Shown one piece after another: positions 33,597-41,903 of a DNA stretch of 64,000 nt; positions within the stretch are counted from its first letter, which is position 1, and the number at the start of each line of letters is the position of its first letter. Location: assembly GCF_918814575.1 (NCBI RefSeq), contig NZ_CAKKNS010000001.1, positions 272,182 through 336,181 of the forward strand, written 5' to 3'. Both the position numbers and the translations under genes were made by a program. The notes beneath the pieces are model-generated. The model saw only the letters and a program-made list of their open reading frames with translations, made no database searches and had not been told where the DNA came from. This DNA comes from Periweissella fabaria. Its GTDB lineage: Bacteria > Bacillota > Bacilli > Lactobacillales > Lactobacillaceae.

Positions 33597-34115
33597 ATGC
33601 AAACAACTTACGTTAAAGATTACACGAACACTTTTATTATTCATCAACATGAATATTTAGTTACCGCCCCAGCTCGCTTTGATGCGACTACTGATGAGTT
33701 AGTCGATGATATTGAATTGGATGATGGTGCTGTTGCAATTGCTAATCAAATGTATCGGCAAGAAATGGGGCTAGTATCTGCGGATGATATTAAGCAATAT
33801 CGTGCCAAAATTAACTTGTCACAACGTGAATTTGCAAAATTACTTGGTTGGAGTCCAAATACGGTTGCCTTGTATGAGACGGATGCATTTCCATCTGAGG
33901 CTAATAATAAAATTTTAAAAATTCTAATGACTGACGACCACTTACTCATGTGTTTGTTTAACGAAAGTGCGGATAAGCTTTCAAAGCAAAGTATTACAAG
34001 TATCAAAGGGTATCTGCAAACACATTTCACGGATACGCAATTGTCCGTAGCCAACTTACTGAATATGACTACTTTTAGCATATTTAAATTACCAATGTGG
34101 TCCCATTTGAACTAA
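33597..34115 (+). CDS. HTH antitoxin of an MqsRA-type pair
   Basis: A 172-residue protein. The N-terminal 60 residues hold an acidic segment (TDELVDDIELDDGAVAIAN) expected to wrap the toxin. A Cro/C1-type HTH follows at about 65-110 (IKQYRAKINLSQREFAKLLG, WSPNTVALYE), and a C-terminal helical part ends the protein. The organisation of short N-terminal domain plus central HTH fits MqsA-like antitoxins of Firmicutes, although the zinc-binding cysteines of E. coli MqsA are not seen. It follows the broken toxin and probably binds the palindrome at 33217-33240. Confidence 0.75.
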   Translation: MQTTYVKDYTNTFIIHQHEYLVTAPARFDATTDELVDDIELDDGAVAIANQMYRQEMGLVSADDIKQYRAKINLSQREFAKLLGWSPNTVALYETDAFPSEANNKILKILMTDDHLLMCLFNESADKLSKQSITSIKGYLQTHFTDTQLSVANLLNMTTFSIFKLPMWSHLN

Positions 34116-34118
34116 TAG

Positions 34119-34152
34119 AAAACCAGCCCGTGCCTAACACGAGCTGGTTTTT
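34119..34152 (+). terminator. Bidirectional intrinsic terminator
   Basis: AAAACCAGC-CGTG pairs with CACG-GCTGGTTTTT between the convergent antitoxin and deoK-like genes. Confidence 0.8.
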
Positions 34153-34159
34153 TAATTGC

Positions 34160-35086
34160 TTATTCAAATTGAAACGGTAAATCCATTTTACGCATTTCGT
34201 ATTTAGTGGGATAGGCCGTTTGTGTTCCGTAGCGGGTGACGGAGATGGCTGCATATTGATTGGCTAATTTAATAGCTGTCCCAATCGGTGCCCCGGCAGT
34301 ATAGTAGTACGCAAAACTGCCGGCAAAAGCATCCCCAGCTCCAGTTGTATCAACCGGCATAACTGGTAGCGCTGCAATTTGCTCACTATGGTGTTGATCC
34401 ATCCAAAGGACACCATGACGACCTTGTGTGATGAACAAGTTTTGTACACCGGCGTCAATTAATGTTTGGCCGGCTGCTTTAATTTCGGGTTGTGTATACG
34501 TTGGCAAACCGGTAATCGTTGCTAACTCATGTTCATTAGGTGTAAAAAAAGTCACTTTCGTCACATAGTTAATGTCCAATTCCAAATTAGCCGGTGCCGG
34601 GTTAAGCATGACAGGAATGTGATATTTGTTAGCCATCTCAATTACATGATAGTTCGTTACTAAGTTAATTTCTTGTTGTAAAACGATTAATTGCGTATTT
34701 TTAATTAAGTCTAAGTGCGCATCGATTACAGCCGGAGTTAACTCATTATTAGCGCGTGTCACAATCAGGATTCGATTGGCACCAGTTGATTCAACAAAAA
34801 TAGAGGCGACACCACTACCTTGATGACCGACTAAAATACCGGCTGAGTGGATGTGGTTATCCGTATAATTTTGCTGTTGTTGCCGGCCAAAGTAATCATT
34901 ACCAACAACGGTTAATAAGGTAACATCAGCACCTAGGCGGGCGGCGGCCACCGCTTGATTAGCACCTTTACCACCGAAGCCTTCTGCAAAATCCTGGGCT
35001 TCAATGGTTTCGCCACGGTGTGGTAAATGGTCCGTATACGTTGTTAACTCGTACATGTTTGATCCAATCACAGTTATTTTGGGCAT
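34160..35086 (-). CDS. deoK: Ribokinase-family sugar kinase, probable deoxyribokinase
   Basis: PfkB-family kinase of 308 residues. GGKGANQAVAAARLG is the first PfkB signature near residue 40, and VDTTGAGDAFAGSFA the second with the catalytic Asp. The N-terminal IGSNMYELTTYTDHLP, MLNPAPANLELD and the C-terminal SVTRYGTQTAYPT resemble Salmonella DeoK (2-deoxy-D-ribokinase) more than RbsK, whose ribose-binding segment reads N-x-D. The partner gene deoC supports this: the kinase makes deoxyribose 5-phosphate and DeoC cleaves it. The start at 35086 follows a GAGGTG site; a longer frame from 35098 includes that site. Plain ribokinase remains possible. Confidence 0.75.
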   Translation of the reverse strand: MPKITVIGSNMYELTTYTDHLPHRGETIEAQDFAEGFGGKGANQAVAAARLGADVTLLTVVGNDYFGRQQQQNYTDNHIHSAGILVGHQGSGVASIFVESTGANRILIVTRANNELTPAVIDAHLDLIKNTQLIVLQQEINLVTNYHVIEMANKYHIPVMLNPAPANLELDINYVTKVTFFTPNEHELATITGLPTYTQPEIKAAGQTLIDAGVQNLFITQGRHGVLWMDQHHSEQIAALPVMPVDTTGAGDAFAGSFAYYYTAGAPIGTAIKLANQYAAISVTRYGTQTAYPTKYEMRKMDLPFQFE

Positions 35087-35108
35087 TTGACACCTCATCG
35101 TTAGTTAT

Positions 35109-35771
35109 TCACTCATATTCATTTGCAACGCCTAGCACAGCCAGACTGCTACTAGTTCCTAAGCGACTAGCACCAGCATCAAGTAAGTTTTCAGCCATTT
35201 CACGGGTCCGAATCCCACCAGCTGCTTTAATTTTGATGCGATTATCAACGGCGTTTTTCATTAACTTAACGTCATTCAAGGTGGCACCACTGGTAGTAAA
35301 ACCTGTGGAAGTCTTGACATAATCCGCCCCCGTATCTGCAACGAGCCGGCTAGCCACTGCAACTTCATTATCAGTTAATAAGCCAATCTCAATAATGACT
35401 TTAATAATTTTACCAGCGCCATGAACTTCGTCGACAACGGCTTGGATATCTTGGCGGACATGATTATAATGGCCTGCCTTAAATTCACCAATATTGAAAA
35501 CCATATCAAGTTCTTGTGCGCCATTAGCTAAGGCATCGTGGGCTTCGGCAACTTTAATTGTGGTTGTGTTGGCACCTAAGGGAAACGCCACGACACTACC
35601 AGTTAAGACATCAGAGCCTTTTAACCGTTCATGGGCATAATGAACCCAACACGGATTGACTATCACGGCATGAAATTTGTGGGTGAGGGCTTGGGTAATT
35701 AATTGATCAATGTCGGTTTGTGTGGCCTCTGGTTTGAGTAAAGTATGATCGATAACTTGATTTAATTGCAT
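35109..35771 (-). CDS. deoC: Deoxyribose-phosphate aldolase
   Basis: Cleaves 2-deoxyribose 5-phosphate into glyceraldehyde 3-phosphate and acetaldehyde. At 220 residues it has the normal length. VIDHTLLKPEAT at the N-terminus, DMVFNIGEFKAG, VIIEIGLLTDNE with the active-site region, ADYVKTSTGFTTSGAT with the Schiff-base Lys near residue 152, and IKAAGGIRTREMA with the second catalytic Lys are all conserved. It is first in a two-gene operon with the deoK-like kinase, 22 bases apart. No deo regulator, phosphorylase or permease is adjacent. Confidence 0.93.
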   Translation of the reverse strand: MQLNQVIDHTLLKPEATQTDIDQLITQALTHKFHAVIVNPCWVHYAHERLKGSDVLTGSVVAFPLGANTTTIKVAEAHDALANGAQELDMVFNIGEFKAGHYNHVRQDIQAVVDEVHGAGKIIKVIIEIGLLTDNEVAVASRLVADTGADYVKTSTGFTTSGATLNDVKLMKNAVDNRIKIKAAGGIRTREMAENLLDAGASRLGTSSSLAVLGVANEYE

Positions 35772-35981
35772 AAAAAAGCCTCCTTAATCGGTATTTCAAC
35801 GTCATTATAAGCGGATGATTGTGGGGCTGTAAATGCCAGCTGGTAAACGACAACTACTTGTAAATTGAGTGTGAATTACTTGTGATATAGCGACGTTGAG
35901 AGGATGATGGATTCTTATTGAATTAATAGATGCACTAGGATATTATATTGAAAAGTATTTAGAAAAGGATGGTAATTTTGT

Positions 35982-36959
35982 ATGGCTAATACACGTATTT
36001 TTCCTAAGCGACTACAACAAGGTGATGAAATTCGGGTAATCTCTCCTAGTTCATCAATGGAACGTGTAGGTGGCTTTGATGATAATTTAGTTGCCAAAAA
36101 ACGCCTAGAAGAACTTGGGTTCAAAGTAACTTTTGGTGCAAATATTAATGTTAGTGATCAATTTTATTCAAGTTCAATTACTGAACGGGTGGGTGATTTA
36201 CACGCTGCGTTCGCTGATGCAAACGTTAAAGCCATATTAACAACTATTGGGGGCCTTAATTCTAATGAGCTATTACCATATCTTGACTGGGAGTTAATCC
36301 AAAATAATCCTAAATTATTCATTGGCTATTCAGATACTACTAGCTTGCATAATGCAATCCGAGCTAAGACAGGCTTGGTTACGTATTATGGTCCTTGTTA
36401 CTCAGCTTTTAAAATGAATGAATTACAAGACTATCAATCACAGGCGTGGATGCAAAGTATGTCAAAAACCACATATCAGCTGCAACCTAGTGCTAGCTGG
36501 TCAAGTGACTTATGGTTTGATGCATCACAACCACGCCATTTAATGCCTAATCAATGGTTAATCTATAACCAAGGCCACGCCATTGGTACCATTACAGGTG
36601 GGAACATTCAAACTTATGGACTGCAAGCTGGGACAGGCTATTTTCCTGAAGTTAATGAACCAATCATTTTTATCGAACAAGCTGAAGAGGGTTCCATTCT
36701 GGAGTTTTCAAGAACTTTAGCCCAAATTTTACAACTTCATCCTGATATTAAAGGACTTTTAATTGGGCGGTTTCCAACTATCAACAATGTAAATGACATC
36801 GACTTACTAGCAATTTTGGATAAGTATCCGGTATTAAAAACGATTCCGGTGTTATATCATATTGATTTTGGTCATACACAACCTATCTTCACATTTCCTT
36901 TGGGAGGTGAAGTAGAAATTGATACAATTAAGATGAAAATCACTATTACTAAGGGTTAA
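35982..36959 (+). CDS. LD-carboxypeptidase / MccF-like S66 peptidase
   Basis: A 325-residue serine peptidase of family S66. GDEIRVISPSSS opens the domain, FIGYSDTTSLHNAI carries the nucleophile Ser (near 115), GGNIQTYGLQAGT and PIIFIEQAEEG supply the Glu region, and HIDFGHTQPIFTFPLG carries the catalytic His. Members trim the terminal D-Ala of tetrapeptides in cell-wall recycling or, as MccF, hydrolyse microcin-C-like compounds for self-immunity. The sequence alone does not separate these. Monocistronic; a broken VOC gene follows. Confidence 0.85.
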   Translation: MANTRIFPKRLQQGDEIRVISPSSSMERVGGFDDNLVAKKRLEELGFKVTFGANINVSDQFYSSSITERVGDLHAAFADANVKAILTTIGGLNSNELLPYLDWELIQNNPKLFIGYSDTTSLHNAIRAKTGLVTYYGPCYSAFKMNELQDYQSQAWMQSMSKTTYQLQPSASWSSDLWFDASQPRHLMPNQWLIYNQGHAIGTITGGNIQTYGLQAGTGYFPEVNEPIIFIEQAEEGSILEFSRTLAQILQLHPDIKGLLIGRFPTINNVNDIDLLAILDKYPVLKTIPVLYHIDFGHTQPIFTFPLGGEVEIDTIKMKITITKG

Positions 36960-36977
36960 ATTAGGAAGTACCAGTTG

Positions 36978-37171
36978 ATGATTCATTACCTTGAAGTGAA
37001 TGGCCGGTAGATTTTAGTTATAAAGATAAAGACAGCTATCTTGTTTTTGTGTAAACAGAGGCCAAATACTTAACAAGCTCGTATCATCGTAAGCATATTG
37101 GTTTAAATCATCTGGCCTTTGAAGTTACTGGTAAAGCAAGGGTCGATTTAGAAATTGTGGCCCAAGATTAA
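36978..37171 (+). pseudogene. Broken VOC (glyoxalase/bleomycin-resistance fold) gene
   Basis: An N-terminal start MIHYLEVN (ATG 36978) stops at 37008. A second frame then gives WPVDFSYKDKDSYLVFV, a TAA at 37052, and TEAKYLTSSYHRKHIGLNHL followed by AFEV, ending at 37171. HRKHIGLNHLAFEV is the typical second metal-ligand strand of VOC proteins. Internal deletion, frameshift and stop show it is dead. This is all that the 36960-37255 interval holds apart from the terminator. Confidence 0.7.
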
Positions 37172-37179
37172 GACTAGCC

Positions 37180-37217
37180 AAAAAAGCCAGGAAAAATTAA
37201 TTTTCCTGGCTTTTTTA
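37180..37217 (+). terminator. Bidirectional intrinsic terminator
   Basis: AAAAAAGCCAGGAAAA and TTTTCCTGGCTTTTTT around a 5-base loop, between the VOC remnant and the convergent TPR gene. Confidence 0.85.
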
Positions 37218-37255
37218 TTTTATTGCTATGGCAGCACCATTTTATTTGAACGGTG

Positions 37256-38527
37256 TTAGGCAATGCAGACTTGCGCTAGTAATTCTTCAAGCAAGGCCCG
37301 CATTCCGGGTTGGTTCAATTGTAGTTCAATATCACTTGATGTTGAACTAACATAGTTCACGAATTCATCTTGTGAGATTACCATACTATTGATGAACTCT
37401 AAGATATTGGTTGAAAGGGTAATTTCAACTTTTTGGTCCAATGTCAAGTTCACTTGGTATGCATCTGGGAATAGTTCGGCTTGCAAGACGTTGTGCATGA
37501 TTTGACCATCAGCATCCCAAGAAGCACTTTCGATTTGTAATTGGTAACAGTAGTTGGCCAATTTGAATAGTTCATGCATCCGTGATTTAAATTCAGTATC
37601 AGTCAATGTTAGTAAACCATCACGATGGTCACGGAATAACATCACTAATGTTGCAAAGAAATTATCAAAAGCCACCGTTGCATTGAAGCGTAAATCGGTA
37701 TCAACTAAGACATACGTTGTCCCACGTTCAAAGAAATACTTTGGTTGTGGGTCAACATTAATGGCTTGCGTATACGTAATAATGGCTTGGTCATATTGGC
37801 CATTGGTCCGTAGTTCCGCGGCTTGGTTACTTAATTCAGCGGCATAATCAATGGGTTCTGCTTTTTCTAAAATATTAGTAATCCCAGTCGTATCGGAAAC
37901 GTGTGGTGTTAAGTCATCCGTAGTGACATTTTCAGGTTCATATTTAGCCATGGCATCAACAAATGCAACTAATAAATCACGTGCATCAGGCGTATCAAAT
38001 AAGACCACTTGATCTTCAGTTAACGTATTGGCAAAAGTGTTATATAATTTATCGTTTTGCATTAATTGTTTAATGAAGGTAAATAAATTAGCGTAGTTCG
38101 TCAATAATTCAGTTGGAGCTTCTGCGGGAAGTTCACCATCTTCATCTGCAAACGTGGCTAGTGTCAATTCACGCATTTCATCTAGAAATGGTCGATTAGC
38201 TTTATCAACAAATAACATAATGTAGCATTCGTTAAGTTGGCGCACGTTTTGATAGAGTTTTTCAAATAGCGGTGCTTTTTCATCACTATCAGCTGGTAAT
38301 TCAAGGTACGTACGGTATTCAGTTAAGCAATATGTCAACATATCACGGAAGGCATATTGCGCATTTTGTTTAAAGTATTCTGGTTCCGGTGCATTGATAT
38401 ATGTTAATGCCCGTTCCAAATAATAGTTGGGATTATTATCGCTGTTAATTGCGTAATTAAAAAAATTAAGCTCGTCATTAAGGGGTTGATTTTCGGTATT
38501 CTCAGATTCTTGATTATTGATATCCAT
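37256..38527 (-). CDS. TPR-containing cytoplasmic protein, unknown
   Basis: A 423-residue acidic protein without membrane segments. A tetratricopeptide-like repeat is visible near residues 225-265 (NGQYDQAIITYTQAINVDPQ then KYFFERGTTY), and a similar unit near the N-terminus (NPNYYLERALTYINAPEPE). The two halves look like duplicated modules of about 200 residues, each starting with the repeat and followed by an all-helical part. TPRs mediate protein contacts; the partner is unknown. AAAGGAG precedes the ATG. Monocistronic. Confidence 0.7.
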   Translation of the reverse strand: MDINNQESENTENQPLNDELNFFNYAINSDNNPNYYLERALTYINAPEPEYFKQNAQYAFRDMLTYCLTEYRTYLELPADSDEKAPLFEKLYQNVRQLNECYIMLFVDKANRPFLDEMRELTLATFADEDGELPAEAPTELLTNYANLFTFIKQLMQNDKLYNTFANTLTEDQVVLFDTPDARDLLVAFVDAMAKYEPENVTTDDLTPHVSDTTGITNILEKAEPIDYAAELSNQAAELRTNGQYDQAIITYTQAINVDPQPKYFFERGTTYVLVDTDLRFNATVAFDNFFATLVMLFRDHRDGLLTLTDTEFKSRMHELFKLANYCYQLQIESASWDADGQIMHNVLQAELFPDAYQVNLTLDQKVEITLSTNILEFINSMVISQDEFVNYVSSTSSDIELQLNQPGMRALLEELLAQVCIA

Positions 38528-38664
38528 GGTGAAACTCCTTTAGAAATGTTGATTGTAGCTCTATTGTAACATAGGTCGTTTATGTCTGTATAACGATACA
38601 GCTAGTGAGACGCCTAGTTAATACGTAATTTAGGCCGATTTAACTTGCAATTACCGATATATAA

Positions 38665-38697
38665 TTATAATATTTTAATTAAATTAAAATATTATAA
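38665..38697 (+). promoter_or_regulatory. Perfect AT-only inverted repeat upstream of the ABC gene
   Basis: Two 16-base arms, the left TTATAATATTTTAATT, separated by one A. It contains a TATAAT-like sequence and ends 17 bases before the ATG at 38715, so it could be an operator over the promoter or an mRNA 5' hairpin. Confidence 0.5.
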
Positions 38698-38714
38698 TAA
38701 AACGAGGATGGTAG

Positions 38715-40319
38715 ATGAAATCAGCTATTAATAATGAACTGCGCCCGTTTAAATTAGCCTTTAGCTTACAAGTGATTGTGGTGGCAATATCGACTTTAAT
38801 TGACTTATATATGCCATATTTAGAGGGGCATATTATTAACGCGATTGTTTATCAACACAGTGTGCCGCTATTTATTAATAACATTGTATTACTGTTTTTT
38901 GCGGCGACTTTTAATTTATTAATTTCTTACTTCACCGCTAAAATGCAATATAGTAAATTACCTAAAATCATTGTGACGGTGATTGATAGTTTAATTACAC
39001 ATTTTTATCATGTTACGCCGCAGACGATGCGCCAGTATGATGGTACATATTTAAATTCACGCGTTAATCAAGATGTTACGATTACAGCACAATTTATTTA
39101 CATCACGCTCCCTAAGTTCATCGCCAACATCATCACGATCTTAGGAGTCGGGGCCTTTTTAGCCGCTTTTAATATTCGTATTTTGGGTTTATTTGCAATT
39201 TTTATCAGTGCGTATATGTTAGTTTATTGGGTGACACGCTACTATATTTTTACGACATCAATGGCGGTTAAAGAAACAAGTGCCCATTATTTTGCTGACC
39301 GTAATGGTATTTTCACCCGGTATTTAGCAATTAAAGCCAAGGAATTACTCGTACCCGAACAGCAAAAAAATAAGCAGCTTGCTCAAAAGATGTTTGGCGC
39401 CATGCGAGGGAATTTTAAATGGCACTATATTTTATCAACGTCTAAAATTAGTTTGTCAATTCTCTTTCAAACTGTATTTTTTATTATTGGTGGCGTTGCC
39501 GTTATTCAAGGGCACTGGCAAATTGGAACGTTTACGATTATTTTGCAGTATTTCAATATATTATTGGGTGTTGTTGATAACTGCTTTTATGTGGGAAGTG
39601 AATTTCAAGATTACCAAGCGTCACAAGCTCGCTTGCGGGAATTATTAGAGCTACCAGTTGAAAATTCGGCTGATCAGACCATGCCGCAGCTCAAAAAAAT
39701 AACCATGACAAACGTCAATTTCGCTATTACTCCGAATCAATATCTATATTCTCAGCCGTTAACTTTTACCATGATACCCGGAAAGTTGTATACCTTAGTT
39801 GGACCAAATGGTGTTGGTAAAACAACTTTGACGAGTATTCTGTTAGGCCTGGTTACTAATTACGATGGTAATATATACGTTAATGATATCGACTTTAAGA
39901 ACTTAGCGATGCGTAATTATCGGCAGCACAATGTGGCGGTTATGTTACAAAGTGACGAAGCAACTAGGATTAACGTTCGAGATTATTTAGCTCAATTTAA
40001 TGTAAGTCCAAGTAGTAATAATGATGCCCTGACGCAAGCCATTTTCTTTGAGGAATCTTTTAATTTAACACCGTTGCTAGACACTGCGATGAATCAATTA
40101 TCTGGTGGCGAACAGCAATTAGTCATTTTGTATGCCACATTATTTAAGCCGCACACTTCTTTAATCATTCTAGATGAGCCATTTGCTAACATTTCCTTTA
40201 AGATTGTCCCAAGACTAGTCAGTTTATTGCATAGTCCACGCTTTAGCGATAAAATTATTTTACTAGTTACACATGATCAAGCAATTATTGAGCAGTCAGA
40301 GCCAATTAAAATGGGTTAA
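38715..40319 (+). CDS. ABC transporter half-molecule (permease + ATPase)
   Basis: A 534-residue exporter half. Six hydrophobic segments lie in residues 1-300 and the nucleotide-binding domain in the last 210: Walker A VGPNGVGKTTLTS, signature LSGGEQQL, Walker B SLIILDEP, H-loop VTHDQ. The D-loop region FANISFKI is unusual (SALD is common). Likely a homodimer. The substrate is unknown and no bacteriocin or precursor gene is adjacent. Confidence 0.85.
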   Translation: MKSAINNELRPFKLAFSLQVIVVAISTLIDLYMPYLEGHIINAIVYQHSVPLFINNIVLLFFAATFNLLISYFTAKMQYSKLPKIIVTVIDSLITHFYHVTPQTMRQYDGTYLNSRVNQDVTITAQFIYITLPKFIANIITILGVGAFLAAFNIRILGLFAIFISAYMLVYWVTRYYIFTTSMAVKETSAHYFADRNGIFTRYLAIKAKELLVPEQQKNKQLAQKMFGAMRGNFKWHYILSTSKISLSILFQTVFFIIGGVAVIQGHWQIGTFTIILQYFNILLGVVDNCFYVGSEFQDYQASQARLRELLELPVENSADQTMPQLKKITMTNVNFAITPNQYLYSQPLTFTMIPGKLYTLVGPNGVGKTTLTSILLGLVTNYDGNIYVNDIDFKNLAMRNYRQHNVAVMLQSDEATRINVRDYLAQFNVSPSSNNDALTQAIFFEESFNLTPLLDTAMNQLSGGEQQLVILYATLFKPHTSLIILDEPFANISFKIVPRLVSLLHSPRFSDKIILLVTHDQAIIEQSEPIKMG

Positions 40320-40381
40320 AGCGAGAATTAGCTTGTTGTAAAATTGGTAGGCTCGTTAGAAGAGAGTAAAGGGCGATACAT

Positions 40382-40639
40382 ATGGGAAATGTTATTTTTA
40401 TAGTTTTTGCAATTGGTTGTTTACTTTTCCAAATTGTGGCCGGTTATGTTGGTAATAAGTATCTGGGATTGATTTTACCAATTTTATTAATTAGTTTTAC
40501 GGCATACTTAATGCATAGTGATGCTTGGGTTTGGCGACTTGGTGATATTTTGATGCCAGTCATTGGCCTGATTGCATTGACGCTAATTTACCAAGGTGGG
40601 CGAGTATTAAACCCGCAACATGCAAATAATTTTCACTAG
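40382..40639 (+). CDS. Small membrane protein, unknown
   Basis: An 85-residue protein with about three hydrophobic helices (about residues 3-23, 27-45 and 52-72) and a short polar tail. It follows the ABC transporter by 62 bases and is closed by a terminator. Confidence 0.65.
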   Translation: MGNVIFIVFAIGCLLFQIVAGYVGNKYLGLILPILLISFTAYLMHSDAWVWRLGDILMPVIGLIALTLIYQGGRVLNPQHANNFH

Positions 40640-40670
40640 ACAGGCTGGCATTGTGCCAACTGTCTTTTTT
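40638..40670 (+). terminator. Intrinsic terminator
   Basis: AGACAG and CTGTCT with inner GGCA/TGCC, followed by TTTTT; it overlaps the stop codon of the small membrane gene. A TATAAT box for the next gene lies just beyond (40673-40678). Confidence 0.75.
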
Positions 40671-40711
40671 GTTATAATTACACTTAAAATAATCTTCATA
40701 GAGGAACTAAC

Positions 40712-40924
40712 ATGCAATTCTTTCGTAATCTTAAACTTCGCGTCAAATTACTACTAGTAATGGCGTTAAATATATTGCCCGTTATGCTAATTGGGGTTGT
40801 GACCGCTTTAAAATGGGGGCAACCAAGCGTGACATATGGTTTAGTGGGTATCAGTATTTTATTACTACTGGTCAGTTTTCATTTTATCAACCAAGCAGCG
40901 ATTGCATTAAGTCAACGTAAGTAA
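40712..40924 (+). CDS. Small two-helix membrane protein
   Basis: A 70-residue protein with a basic start (NLKLRVK), then two hydrophobic helices (about 12-31 and 40-60) and a basic end. AGAGGA precedes it. It probably shares an mRNA with the next gene 22 bases on. Function unknown. Confidence 0.62.
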   Translation: MQFFRNLKLRVKLLLVMALNILPVMLIGVVTALKWGQPSVTYGLVGISILLLLVSFHFINQAAIALSQRK

Positions 40925-40946
40925 CATGAATAAGGAGTGATTACCG

Positions 40947-41732
40947 ATGGCAAATGAATTCATCATGAATGCAGAAGGATTAACATTAACGTTACCAAAT
41001 GATTTGGGACAGCTAATTATTAGTGACACGGCACCAACCAATGGTGGGGTGACGTTGTATTTTACGGCGCATCAACTAATTGCGGTTGGAAGTACAACTT
41101 TGGATAAACAAGCATTCGATCGTACAATTACGCTTGTACCAGCTTGGGATATGGAACCTCAATATTTATTAGCTGCGGTGACTAATCGTGCCCACGAATT
41201 AGGGTGGTTAGCTAGTGACGCGCTTTATGAACCCATTAAAATCCCCCAAAATTATCACGCGCCGTTAGCGGAATATCTTACGGTTGTTGAACCACTGTTA
41301 AATTGGTTGGGTTATGCGTTCGTACAGGCGACACCAGTTGCAGAAGCTGTAACACCAAGTAAAAAAGGTGGCAAGCCACAACATCGGTGGCAAAAAGCCC
41401 TTAGCACGATACCGTTTTATGTCGATTATGCTGGTGTTACGGCCACAGTCTATTGGCAAAAGCGTAATGAGATGCGGTTAGTTGCCGGAGCGACTTTGGT
41501 TCCTGAAGCACCACTAAATCAAGATGGTAGCCTTGGCTTTTCGGCCCGTTTTGCTAATACATTACGGGCAGAACAAGCAGCGGCAATCAGTGATTATCAA
41601 ACGACACAGGATATCATTTTGAAAAGCCCAAATGAAGTTGGGCACTTTTTATACTTTGCAGGCACTAACAGTTGGTTAGTTCTCCAAGATGCCAATGGAC
41701 GGACGCTTGATGATTGGAGCGTTGTTAAGTAA
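40947..41732 (+). CDS. Hypothetical cytoplasmic protein
   Basis: A 261-residue soluble protein with alternating strand-like segments and a short basic linker near residue 140 (KKGGKPQHRWQK) that may separate two domains. No motif that I recognise. The GGAG site and following terminator support a real gene. It ends the short operon beginning at 40712. Confidence 0.65.
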   Translation: MANEFIMNAEGLTLTLPNDLGQLIISDTAPTNGGVTLYFTAHQLIAVGSTTLDKQAFDRTITLVPAWDMEPQYLLAAVTNRAHELGWLASDALYEPIKIPQNYHAPLAEYLTVVEPLLNWLGYAFVQATPVAEAVTPSKKGGKPQHRWQKALSTIPFYVDYAGVTATVYWQKRNEMRLVAGATLVPEAPLNQDGSLGFSARFANTLRAEQAAAISDYQTTQDIILKSPNEVGHFLYFAGTNSWLVLQDANGRTLDDWSVVK

Positions 41733-41733
41733 C

Positions 41734-41773
41734 GTAAAGCCCCTTGAAAATTTTGTTTTCAAGGGGCTTTTTA
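41734..41773 (+). terminator. Intrinsic terminator
   Basis: AAAGCCCCTTGAAAA and TTTTCAAGGGGCTTT with a short loop and T-run. Confidence 0.85.
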
Positions 41774-41842
41774 TAATTCAGAAATTTATATTTATAATTG
41801 CATAACGTTAATTCAACATATAAAATATAGGTGTACCAACTA

Positions 41843-41856
41843 TGTTAGCGCTTACA
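41843..41856 (+). promoter_or_regulatory. CcpA-binding cre site upstream of galK
   Basis: TGTTAGCGCTTACA agrees at every fixed position with the cre consensus TGWNANCGNTNWCA and lies 48 bases before the galK ATG, in the promoter region. It predicts carbon catabolite repression of the galactose operon. Confidence 0.75.
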
Positions 41857-41903
41857 TTAAACGCAATGAATTTTAATAATTTTATTATAGCGAGGATTAA
41901 GTA

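Noticed and set aside
33597-34115. Phage repressor
   Set aside because: The HTH alone would allow it, but the adjacent toxin remnant, the acidic N-terminus and the palindrome fit an antitoxin better, and no phage genes are present.
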